64,000 nucleotides of DNA, taken from Lactarius indigo. Its lineage: Eukaryota > Basidiomycota > Agaricomycetes > Russulales > Russulaceae. Within the stretch, counting starts at the first letter, position 1. Each line of letters begins with the position of its first letter. The translations under genes were made by a program, and so were the position numbers. The stretch spans positions 124,001-188,000 of the forward strand of contig JAFKAC010000021.1 in the NCBI GenBank assembly GCA_025766275.1, given 5' to 3'. Positions 1 to 10,900 of this stretch are shown one piece after another. The notes below the pieces were generated by a model. It was not told the DNA's origin. It made no database searches and was given only the letters and a program-made list of their open reading frames with translations.

Positions 1-253
1 AACTAACATGTGAATCACAGCAATGCTCTGCCAGGAACATTCATCGAGTGGACTTTGCGCTGCGCCGCCGCTTGTGTACCGTCTGTAGGAAGAGAAAGTG
101 AGACTATTTCCCGAGATGACCGAGATGGCCCTGACTGTATCATTCACTAGTCTCGTCTTCTCGATCAAGTTCCGGTCTCAATGCCCCGACTTGAAGGAAT
201 CCATCATGGATCTTTTGCCATATACGAAGAGTACGGTGCTATTTCTCTCCCAG

Positions 254-1938
254 CTTTCCGCAGCCGGTATTCACCGGTGACATAGTCGGAGGGTGGGCGC
301 ATGGTCACGCTTCCCATAGTCGATTCTACTGGAAACCCGACTTGTACGAGATGGGCAAGAGAGTGACCGAGCTCGAACAAGACGTCAGTGATGGCAAGCC
401 AGGAGCTCAGAAAAGGCTCAAATCCTTCCGTGCGGAGAGAATCCTCTTGGTCGACTCTATTGTCCAAGTGCGTTTCCATTCCACACATCACTCGTGTTCG
501 ATTGATCGAGCTGCTAACCAGGGCAGTATCGAATTTGAGAAATGGGCAGAGTTGGAAGCGGAAGCCCAAATACATGAAACCCAGAAAAGACGAACTCAAC
601 GACAAGAAGCGTGAGTACCGGGCAAACCTCGGCTTTCCCTTGAAACTGAGGTCCCAACTCCGCAGCCTAAGAAACCGCATCCTCATGCAGGGGTATGAGG
701 ATGCCGACATCGAGTTCATTGGGATGCATAATATACCTGGCTGGAACGTGGATAAAGCATTGACGAACGATGGTGCGCCCTGCGATGCCTCTTTGGGGAA
801 TACACTGACCCTCTTCCGTAGTTTGGAAACGTATCAAGTCAAAGGTCGAGACCACCCTCAGTGCCGCCCGCGACAATCGCCTCTTAGCAGCGCGGCGCAA
901 ACGAGAAAGCGAGCTCAAGAACACGGCGGAGCAGTATTATTCCGACCTTCTGCGACAAGTCCTCCCTTTACAACGACTATATCTTCCCGCCCTCTCTCAA
1001 ATCTCTCAATTGTCTTGCTTCAGAGATCTCATAGACCCAGATAGAGAGGTTCAACCCGCCGAGTGGGAGCACGCGGCCACCCAGCTTCCGCTGAGTCTGT
1101 CCGAGTGGATGTCTGAACAGAGGGAGCGCTACACTAGCTTATTGCCCGGCCAAAGCGCGCAGGCCAAACCAATGGAAATCACATTGCTGTCAAGCCCGTC
1201 CATCGATCGATGGCGTCACGGAGCGATGCATAATTTTGCGGGACAACTCGATTTGGCGACCTCGGTGTTTCGCCACCCCATCAATCATATGGTCCTGATC
1301 GGACGCGATGCTTGCCACGCTTGGAAGGTGAAAGGAGAACTGGAGTATTCTGCTCGTGGAGCGGAGGCAGTATACGCACTGCTTCAGGAGTTGCGACTTA
1401 ATCCTGCGTCAGCGACTGCATCCACGCTCGACCAACTAGACAAGCGCTTCATCTGTAGAAGCTGCTCGGATGGCGTTGCGTGGCGTTCGTGGAGATCTTG
1501 CGTATGTCATTATTACCCCCCTTTGCAAAATCTCTCACCAGGAACTCGGCATAGGTGGCGCATTTCATTGCAGAGACAGATCATGTATACCCTCAGTGGC
1601 AGGTTGTGGGCCCCGGTACGACAGCCCCCACCCCACTAATGAGGGAGCGTTCGGGCAACGTGCCGCATTATCCTTTCCGATCTCTGTCATGGCTTTGCAA
1701 CCATTGCTCGGACTATCTTGCACCCCAACTACCTTTTCGATTCGGATCCTGTATGACGCCGGGGGACAAAAGAGGGGCAATTCACCATGTCAAGACAGTG
1801 TACGTGCTATCCCTTGCGGTGTTGCTTGGATCGACATTCGTTTCTGACCTGCCTACGCACAGACACAACGTTGATGATCCCATGGTGGACGTGGACTTAT
1901 TCTTGTACCCAGAATTTTGGCTGTGTAGTGATGTGTAA
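254..1938 (+). CDS. Uncharacterised Cys-pair protein, 5' end unresolved
   Basis: I do not recognise the function. The exons that join in frame are 254-467, 522-610, 651-772, 822-1501, 1555-1799 and 1863-1938, ending in TAA. The middle is charged and helical (around WKRIKSKVETTLSAARDNR). The C-terminal third has two C-x2-C pairs, CRSC and CNHC, followed by HHVKTVHN, which looks like a zinc-binding ribbon or knuckle. The layout (helical middle, Cys pairs, final His-rich exon) resembles a large family of agaricomycete hypothetical proteins often found beside F-box genes; that link is from memory. Upstream of 254 the reading becomes ambiguous: frame 1 around 184-261 also looks protein-like. The start codon may therefore lie outside the window or in a small exon I could not place. 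The phase agreement across five introns makes the 3' model fairly safe. Confidence 0.6.
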
Positions 1939-2285
1939 TCGATTTCAAGGTGACATGGACACTTAATATACTGTAATGAGATATTTGGTTCGAACTGGTC
2001 TGGAATCATGTGACGTGATGGTGTGTGTTGCGCGCCAGTCGCGCATGGCGAGTCAAGCCAGTCAAGACCAGGACCCGAGAGCGTCTCTCTCAGTAGCCGT
2101 ACCGCTACGTTCCTTCCTCCGGGTCCATCACGTCCCCCACTGGTATGACATCGACCCCTCGCTCGTCTCTTCCTTGGCGAACTTCTCGAAAGAATAGAGC
2201 ACCTACTTCTCTTTCCTTAATCGTAGCTGAACCCGAAGCCGCCTCTCCCCTCGCGTCCGCAGTCACACTCCTCCAACCTATCAAC
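1939..2285. other. Intergenic region, nothing recognised
   Basis: This is the spacer between the 3' end of the first gene and the start of the hydrolase gene, both on the plus strand. I see no ORF with family character and no RNA gene. It should hold the terminator of the first gene and the promoter of the second, but I cannot place either. Confidence 0.5.
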
Positions 2286-5200
2286 ATGCCAGGTGACACC
2301 GATGTCAAGACAGCATCTGTCACTGTCGAAGGTATGCTCCTCCTGTCACAAATTCGACCGAAATGAAGATCTTAACAGGTCCTCCCAGATCCCGAGCGAC
2401 AGGCAAACACGGAGACACAGCCACCCCTGAGTGACAACGGTGAGCAGCCCTTCATTGAACCTGTCGTTTCCGCGTCCATTTGGGACTTGCTTGTCGCGTG
2501 CGACGCGTCTGGCCTGTTTCAAAAGTTCTCATCATTTTAATCAAGGCGAGCCACAGCCTGTCCTTTCGTCCTCTCCAACAGATGACACAACTGGTTTACC
2601 TGCGCCCGATGCCAATGCTGCCAAGTCCTCCTCAGAACTCGTCCCAGCACCGGCACCGCAGCCTCGTTCTTGGCTCGCATCGTTATCCCGACGAAGTTCT
2701 TCTAACACTCCCCTGAATGAGCTCTCCAAGCAGACGCCTCCTTCAACCGCTGGAGAACGACCAACTACCCCCGAGTCTACATCCACTGCGGCGGCTGTAC
2801 CGCCTCCAGCTGATCTTTCCAACACCAATCCCGCTCCTGCGCCAGTCTCGGGTCCGCAAGTGGCGAGTCACGCCTCTCAACCGGAAGCTAATATCAAGTC
2901 CATACCCAGCAAACGCCCCTGGTTTGGATCGTCCTCGTCCTCTAAGCGGCCGAGTAAATTGCGACCCATGGGCGAACCAGAGGTAGCAAATGATCCCACT
3001 CCAACGGAGTCTCCGGCTCCTTCAACTCCACAACTCCCTATCACAAACGTCATACCTCCGACTCCCCCGAAACCCGAGCTTACTAAGGTCGAGAGCCAGC
3101 CCACACCCGAATCCGCTTCTGTTCCTGTACCGACTTCTCGCAAGTGGTTCTCTCCTGCTTCTCCGCTACCATCATCAAGGTCACCTCCCGACGCAGAAAC
3201 ACGTACTTCGCCATTGACCGTTTCACACGTTGCTTCACCGTCGACGCCATCCTCCATCGATGACCAGGTACCAAAATTGCCGTCTGCCGATCCTCAGTCA
3301 GAGCCAGTCGCACCTTCTGTACTTTTATCGAATGACACAAGTCAGAATTTGTCTGCTTTGAACCCCTCTGCGAGCCGCTTCACGCTCAGTATCCCGTTTC
3401 TTGGACGCCCCAAAGTACCTCTGGACCGCGCCGTCGTGTCCGCGAAGACTCCTGACGTCCAAACGGTGCTCGAGACCGAAGGTAGCTCTTCGCAGTCGTC
3501 GAGGGAGTCAGATGAACCTACAGTCGAGACTACAGGTAAGAGTTCAGTTCCGAAATCGATTGTCAACTCGAAACCAACATGGTCGGCTTATAGATACAAC
3601 GCCACCTTCCGGTCCGGACTCCGAGACTGCCACCACCGCTACGCAAACACAGAGCTCCTGGTGGGGAATTGTTGGTTGGGGCCCACAATCACATACCCCA
3701 TTTCTCAGACCCAGGATACACCTCCGATTGGACCTCCAAACCAGGAACAGAGCCCCATAATAGCTAATTCCCAGTCAATGGAGACTGACGTTCCGAATTC
3801 TCCGTCTGTACAAGCCCAACCGGAGTCGACGATATTAGCGGAAACAGAGAACCATGGCTCGAGTTGGTTGTCACCATGGTCTTGGTACGGGTCGTATAGC
3901 CAACCAATCCCCGCACCAAACCCTGCCCAGGCCAAAGAGGGAATCGATAGCCAAGCACAGGTACAGAATCCGAGTAGTGCGGATGCTGATGTCAAAGAGG
4001 CGCCGGCGACACAAACATCTGTTCCCACAGCGCACATAGACCCTACCAACCCCATCCAGTCCTCCATCTCGACCAATCTATCTGGCTGGGCCTCATTCTT
4101 CAGTTCCAAGACCCTGCTCGCTAAGCGCATTGCCGATACCGAGTATCGTGATGAGGGCACAATGGAGGTGATGGAAATTGATGATGATGACGAGGAGCGC
4201 GCAGGTACGGCAATGCTCGTAGCGACGTCAGAGGTTCGAACGGGCAACGACGTCGAGATGCAAGTGACGAAGATGGCACCTGCTCCACCACGCTCGCCGT
4301 CTCCATCACCAAAGCCGAAAGTGAAGTCTGATAAGAAACCCGATGAACTCAAGGGGACAAAGCGTGTTTCAGTCTCACCTGCGCCGTCCAAGAGTTCAGG
4401 GCGTGCATCGCCACGAGTGCCGTCGCAACCAAATCTCGTATTGCCGACGTGGGAAGACACGTTTCACTCACCCCCTCGCTCGACCGTTCTGCGACCACAG
4501 ACGAGTTCTGCGTTTTTGAAGACGGTACGTTTCGTGAGCGGTATGCTCTTCGCGAGAGACGACGGGACGAGCACGGGAAAGGGCAAAACGCCCTCGAAAG
4601 ACGATGGAAACTTTGCGGACTTTGGAAGGGACCTCCCACGCACTTGGGACGTTATCGGCGAAAGGTTAGATGGCGATCTTTTACGGGGATGTAGACGCGT
4701 TGTGGTTATCGGTATACATGGGTGGTTCCCTGGTACGTCCGCCGATGTCACTTGGGCTTCGTCCGGCGCCGATTCAGGGGAACGAGACTGATGAGACTAC
4801 TCTTCGCTGCTGGACAGGTGCGATCACGCGGACTATGTTAGGCGAGGTTCGTTCTCGACAGCGGAGCTGGGACTCACCGCTGATTTGCGTGTCCTGCAGC
4901 CGACTGGCACCAGCAGCAAGTTTGTCACGATGATGTGCCGGGCGTTGGAAGCGTTTCAGGAACAACACAAGGTGCATTTCGAAAAAGTGACGCAAATTCC
5001 CTTGGAAGGCGAGGGAACAATTAACAAGCGCGTGGAAAAGTGGGTCGCGACGTCGGCCCCTTTGGGCTGTCACAGATAGTAAAAATAAATTTCATTCAAA
5101 TTTTTTTTTTGCAGATTGTATACGAATTTACTGGCGAACCACGATTGGATAAACGACCTCCACGCTGCGGACGCCATTCTGGTGGCAACGCATTCTCAAG

Positions 5201-6552
5201 GCTCCATCGTATCAACCCATTTGCTCGATCGACTAATTCATGATAAGCATATCAAGACATCAAGGACTTCCGACCTGTTGGCGAGCGCTTCTGCCGCCCT
5301 TGCTCCCGGCGGCACGAGACCAGTGGCGCCTTCAGCCCAAAGAGTGTGCTGTTTAGCGCTGTGTGGTATCCATCTCGGACCACTTCGTTATCTTAGCTCT
5401 AGCTCCCTCGTGTTGCCCTACATCCAAGTAAGTGATAGTTTCCTTGACGTGAGCGCTGCATATCGAGTCTCCTTTCATGTATCAGTACTTTGAGTCTGCG
5501 GCGGCAAAGGAGCTTTTTGAATTTCAGGTAAGTTTGTCCAACAGCCCCCCCGCGTCGCTGCGCCAAGTTATCTATCATTAAATCACCTGACATGTTTCAG
5601 ACTACTACTAGCGAGGTCTCGAAGAGTTACGTTAAAGCGCTGCGTAATGTCGTTGACCATGGAGTACGTCGAGGTTGATTTGAATTTGCCCGTTGGGACA
5701 TGTCATGACATCAGATCAGGTCAAGATGGTGTATATCGCCTCGCTGAACGATCAAGTAGTCCCGCTCTATTCGGGACTGTTCACCGCTGCTTCCCACCCA
5801 CTCATTTTGAGGGCATTGTACATTGACGGAGATGTATATCAGTGCGTGTTCGGCTTTTTTTTAAGAATTAATTTGTGCCTGAGATCGCTGACGCCACCAC
5901 CCGATGTGCGCCTCCAGCTCATCCGACTTTCTGTCGAACCTTCTCATTTTGCTCCTCCGAGTGATGAACGTTGGCCTGTCAGATAGCGGATTGCTCACGC
6001 ACCTCTCGGAAGCAACTGCCGGTTCATTGAGCGGCATTGGGCATTCAACCGCCTATGAAGAGCTGGCAACATATTCGTGGGTATTCACGTCTCGGAGGAG
6101 GATCGAAATTGACTGACACGTTCTGATGATGATGGTGTTTGGCGCAGGTTGGCCGTGAACTATCTTTTCATGACAAATGAAGGATCGAATGAACGCCCGG
6201 AACTCGTTCTACAACCTTTCGACGCCAAGGTAGAGCGCAATGATTACGAAGTGAGCACATTCGTTTTCACGTCGTCGTTGCTACGTTTGGTGCGTATCGG
6301 GCGGGCACTGACAAACCTTTTTCTTCTATTCTTTTCTTTTTCGTTATCAAAAAAAAAAAGATCCCCTGGGCGTTACGCGATTTGATTGCAAACGAGCGCG
6401 TCGCACACTTTTTCGCGAACGATTTCGCAAACCTGCGCAATGCATTCCCTGATTGGCATCCCAAAACGGCCATACTAAGGGATATCAAGCGCAAGCTCCA
6501 GCCTATCCAACGCCTGAGTAGCAATCCTTCCAGCACTTCTTCCAAACTTTGA
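2286..6552 (+). CDS. Alpha/beta-hydrolase-like protein with long disordered N-terminus
   Basis: Fourteen exons give about 1116 aa: 2286-2331, 2389-2439, 2546-3535, 3594-3670, 3709-4732, 4818-4846, 4900-5039, 5115-5427, 5486-5527, 5601-5663, 5720-5841, 5918-6076, 6148-6250, 6361-6552. The first ~700 residues are Ser/Pro-rich and probably disordered. The C-terminal ~390 residues carry an alpha/beta-hydrolase core. VVVIGIHGWFPG looks like the first core strand and oxyanion region, THSQGS like the nucleophile elbow, LNDQVVP offers the acid and GIGHSTAYEE the His. The order Ser-Asp-His is correct for a lipase/esterase-type triad. From memory it resembles a conserved fungal family that includes yeast YML020W; substrate unknown. 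Intron 3536-3593 is ordinary. Intron 3671-3708 (38 nt) is unusually short but is needed to rejoin the frame, so that junction is the weakest point of the model. Confidence 0.85.
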
Positions 6553-7416
6553 TGTAAATGAAATATGAAACTTCTGTCTTCTTCGTCTCCTATGCGGGGC
6601 TACGGATGGACTCAATTGCCATTGACTTTTTTTTTCTTTTCCATTTTCCGTTTTCTCCGCTTTCTCTCTTTCTCTCTCCACTTGATTGTCAATCGAACTA
6701 TCATCATCCACCGGATCATCATCATTTTCTTAATCTCGCTTTTATCACACATCCGTGTACCAAGTAGTCGTATCTTGTTTCTTTCCTAAACGACGTGTTC
6801 ACGTCTGTGTAGCGAGCACATCCATCTATATATTGCAACAGCACCCGTCATTTAACGTTCGTGTCCCTTTTCCGTAGTAGTAGGTAATACACTTGTGTGT
6901 GAGTGAGTGACTCTGGGAAAAAAATGACCGTTTCCCCCTCTCCCCTCCCCCCCGGCGCCTTTCCCCAAATTACGGCACACTTAACACCGGATGGCAGTAC
7001 GCGCATACAACTGGCACGCAATAACACATACCGTGTACACAAGTGGTAGTGTTTCCTATAATGCCGCGATCGTGATCAACCCAATATCGAAATACCAGGG
7101 AAAAAAAAAGCTCCGTCGTCGTCGTGTCACGGTGACTATGATACCGGTCGTCCAATTTGAGTGAGGGCAATTAGAGCTGCAAGTATGGGCCCCGCCCCAA
7201 CCTGCATTTACTTTCGTTGCGGTGTGTTATTCGCCAAATTTCCGAAGAGATTTTCCTTTTTCCGGTCGATTCATCGTTTCTTACTACACAGATATTACTA
7301 CAATGTCCCGTTCTTCCGGTGGTGATCCTCTTACTCGCTCAATCCTCGCTTTACAACTCCAGAACACGCCGTTGCTATGTCGTTCCCCCTCCCCTCCCCC
7401 TCTGTCTTGTCTTCTG
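6553..7416. other. Convergent 3' spacer, nothing recognised
   Basis: This lies between the 3' ends of the hydrolase gene (plus) and the reductase gene (minus). It is pyrimidine-rich after 6620 and holds poly-T runs but no credible ORF. Both transcripts must terminate here. Confidence 0.5.
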
Positions 7417-9621
7417 TCAACGATACTCGGCGCCGCAGTCACCTATCAGTGTGATCATCCTTCGGCCATTCGAGCGGTCGAGGACAGCCTCGATATCTGC
7501 ACGATCAGCGTCGGAAAGACGGAATTTGAATACGTTGAGGTTATCCTCAGGATGTTCCGAAACGCCCAGACGCGTGCCTTTAAACGGGTCAGTAAAGCTT
7601 TCTGGATCAAGATATAATAAAAAGGGGGGAAGGGAAAAAGGGGGAAGAGGCGGAGGTAGGCTTCTCGTAGAGAAGAGAAGAAGAAGCAAGAGGGGTAGGG
7701 CGAGTAGTAAGTTGACGTTACACACCGACGAGGACAGCGCCAACGAATGGGTGGTCCAGCACCCACCGGACGGCCACGTTCGCGATGGTCGCCCCGCCGT
7801 GGCGGTCGCCGATTTTCCGTAATACGGCGAGGAGTTGCTGGAAAAGGGCCCAATCGCCCCACGCTCGCGTAATGGCGTCTAAATACTGTGGAACAATCAA
7901 CGCGCGCTCAAAAAACGATGAGAGAGTGAGAGAGGAATCGGGGCAATAATGAAAAAAATAAATTTGGAAAAAAAATAAATGAGGTGGCATGTGGCACCCG
8001 CCCGGTTGCGGAAATGCCGGGGAGGGGGGGCTAGGCCCTTTTTCCTCCAGCGCTTCCCGTCTCCGCCCCCGCACCCCGCACTCGCATTCGTCCCCATCTT
8101 CTCTTTTCTCCCCACCCCCCTCCCTCCCTTACACAACTCTCTCACACACACTCTATGTTTGTGGAACCGCGTCTGACTCACCTTGCGCTGTGACGGCGTT
8201 AGCGTGCCGGAATACGGATCAGGCTCGGGCCTGTCAAGCCAGGCGTCTGCGAGAAAGCCGCCGCACTGTCAAAAAGGGGGGGAGGGGGGGGGGGATTTGT
8301 GAGGGAAGGTTATGGTACAAACTGAATAGTGTGCGTACAAATGTGCCGTAAGTGAGTAGCTTGATGCTGTGCTTCTCGCAGACATCTGCCATACCGTGGA
8401 GCGGCCGAGTGTCAATCAATGAGAACTGTATGAGTGTGGGTGTGCGATGAGGCGAGTATCAGTAACGATTTATTGCACTTTTGTATTAGCGCGCGCGCAT
8501 GCGCGTGTCCCCGTGCCAGATGTCAACCCAACGCGAGATCCGCCAAAAAAAACGAGGCATGATTATCGGGTGCGGAGTGGGGACGCGTGGGATGGGATGG
8601 GACGGGATGGGCTAGGACGGATGTAGACACGCACCTGGACTTGATTGGAAACGATAGCCCCTGGGCCGAGCTGTGTGCAGATCTCGTCGGTTCGGACCGC
8701 ATCGAAATTGACAAGGCCGATAGCTGTGATGATGCCATCTGCTTGGAGGTCGAGTAGATATCGCAGGGCGGTCATATAACCCTTATTAGAGTAGTCCTGC
8801 CAATAGAACTGCGGCAAACATAAACGTCAGAAAACCGGGGGGCGGGTGAAGGCGCGAAGCGACGAGCAGACCTGCAAAAAGTCGAGATGGCTGGTGCGCA
8901 TGCGTGTCATGCGCTCGCGGACGGCGGTCTCTACTGTGGCGCGAGAAAGTTCTTCGGTGTGTTTGAAGACGCACCATTTGGTGCCTCCGAGGACGGTGCG
9001 GGGTGGAAGGTGCTCCTGAAATTGCCCCTGTCGGAATAGTGCGGTTGGTTGAGGGGTGGTAAGGGGGGAGGAGTGACGGGACGGGCGTCAGTAACGAATA
9101 AACGGGGGCCGAACGCGAATGTGGCCAACTGACAAAGACGATCTCGGCAGGGCCATAATGATCAGCTGGTTGGCGAGAGGAAAAGGAAAATGAGCGTCTG
9201 AAGGTGGGGTTCTAATTGAACTCTGTAGCGTGAACTCACTCACCCTTTGCAATAAAGTTGTGCGGCGCGGAATAACGTCAGTCAATAGTCGGAAGATACA
9301 AAGAGGCAGATGCTGAGAAGATTCACCATATCTGACAATTGTCGGAAAGCGGAAGATCAGCGAAAAAGAACAACATGGGAGGAAAAACAAGAGGTTACCG
9401 AACGCTGTATAGCCTTGATCAACGTGCCGTGCCATGGCTTCCCTGATTCTTGCTGCTGGCGCAGTACCCCAGGCAGTGCTGGAGAGCTGCCATAGGCCGA
9501 CCCAAAGACGGGGGGGATCGAACGGGCCGAGTGGGAAGGTTTCGGGATGGGTTGCGGTGACCGGCGAAGATGGACTGACGTGGACGGGAGAAAGGGGGCT
9601 CATTATTGAGTGTGAAGCCAT
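7417..9621 (-). CDS. Aldo/keto reductase
   Basis: Eight exons give 358 aa, with every phase matching: 9621-9399, 9165-9134, 9027-8872, 8808-8635, 8425-8339, 8265-8182, 7885-7726, 7577-7417. The fold is an NAD(P)H-dependent (beta/alpha)8 reductase. The catalytic tetrad can be placed: Asp and Tyr in ADHYGPAE, Lys in VLGGTKWCVF and His in SHLDFLQ. The C-terminal part, GTRLGVSEHPEDNL, matches the cofactor-binding segment of the family. The start at 9621 (MASHSIMSP) is the first ATG giving a compact N-terminus; an in-frame ATG does lie further upstream. The intron between exons 1 and 2 is 233 bp, long for this genome, so a tiny extra exon could be hidden there. Substrate cannot be told from sequence. 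It is convergent with the hydrolase gene. Confidence 0.85.
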
Positions 9622-10148
9622 GGGGTGGGGCTGATTGGACACTACATGGGATCTAAGAGGCTTATATCTACTTTTCAACCCACCAGACCTCCCTATGGTG
9701 CAGAGCTGATGCTGAGGCAGAAGTGAAGATCCGTGTTGCACCAATCCAGCGTGAATAGTAATTTCTTTATTTTTTATTTTCTAATAAAAATCGAATTTGT
9801 CAGTATTATATTCGGGGCCAGCTTCCCGGTCCATCCGACCATATTTCAAAGTTCGCGCGTGTTGATCAAAAGACCGGAGCGAGATCCAAACCAACGTCCT
9901 GTCCACCATCATCATCTTACCCTTTTCTCCAAATCTCCCTCCCTCCCCCCCCAATCGAACAAACTATTCCGGTTCCTCACTTGGTAGCCATGGTCCGCTA
10001 ACTATCCTCTTCCCGATTTGTCGGAGCACCAGGCCTGAACTATAAATTCACCTTGCACACTCCTCCATCTCCTCAGATCCTATCGACTCGACGCTCCCCT
10101 CTCGTCTCGCTTCGTCGTGTTTGCCATCTTTGACTCTCATCCCTCATC
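9622..10148. promoter_or_regulatory. Divergent promoter region between reductase and unknown gene
   Basis: The spacer separates two divergently transcribed starts (9621 minus, 10149 plus). The plus-strand side from about 10040 contains TATAAATT followed by CT-rich tracts typical of fungal core promoters. This is inferred from position and composition; no factor site is identified. Confidence 0.4.
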
Positions 10149-10900
10149 ATGCCTGCCCCATCAACCGACGCTTTCCACCGTTCACCAGACTCACGTTCTC
10201 TCAACCATGTGTACGTCCCCTTCTCGTCATCCTCCCACCCCTATCCGGTTGCTTATCGCACACCCATATTTGCAGAAATCTCATGGTTGATTCCTTCATT
10301 GCCAACGCCAGAGCAGAGGAGTACGTCATCCACGCACACCCCCCTTTCTATCGCCTATTCGCGCGCTAACTTTTGGCGCCCCCCTACAGCCTTCGCGCTA
10401 CTGTGCGGATACTGCTCGCCAGCATGCCCCCAAGCACCGCTCAAGCCTTCACCAAGGCTGCGCGCTCACGGATGGCCAGCTCAAACATCAGCCCACTCCC
10501 ACATACTCAAATACTCTTCCTCTTCGACGACACGGATCCAATGCCCACGTCCGGCCTATACGACATCCTCGCGCACGCGCGTGCCCTGTACGGGGCAGGG
10601 ATGGGCCTCACCAGTTTTGGCATTTTCACTACCATCATTCGCAATTCCTTGGGCCTCCGATGGTCACCTTATGGCGCGACCGCGGACGCGCTCACCCTCA
10701 TCGATGGCGATATATGCCAAGCAATACAGAGTTCCAAAGAAGAGATCGACTCTGGTCGCGCCGGAGATATAGAGAGCGCGCGCGCAAAGGTGGCGGAATT
10801 ACGCGCCGCCCTGATGGATAGCGCGGATGCTGTCGCGCGGTGGGGAGGTGACTTTCCATTCGAACGCGCCGCGGCCACGCTAGAAGTCTGGAAGATGTGA
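10149..10900 (+). CDS. Conserved-looking protein of unknown function, 205 aa
   Basis: Three exons (10149-10210, 10276-10320, 10390-10900) give 205 aa with all phases correct. The protein is Ala/Arg-rich and predicted largely helical. It has a short polar N-terminus, then MVDSFIANARAEDLRATVR, a central hydrophobic stretch (ALYGAGMGLTSFGIFTTII) and an acidic-basic helical tail. There is no signal peptide or catalytic motif. I do not recognise the family. The reading-frame agreement, consensus splice sites and clear codon bias support it as a real gene. It stands alone, followed by 3 kb without a convincing gene. Confidence 0.7.

Noticed and set aside
7618..7700. Purine-rich tract as a regulatory element
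   Set aside because: It lies within the last intron of the aldo/keto reductase and is the complement of its pyrimidine tract.
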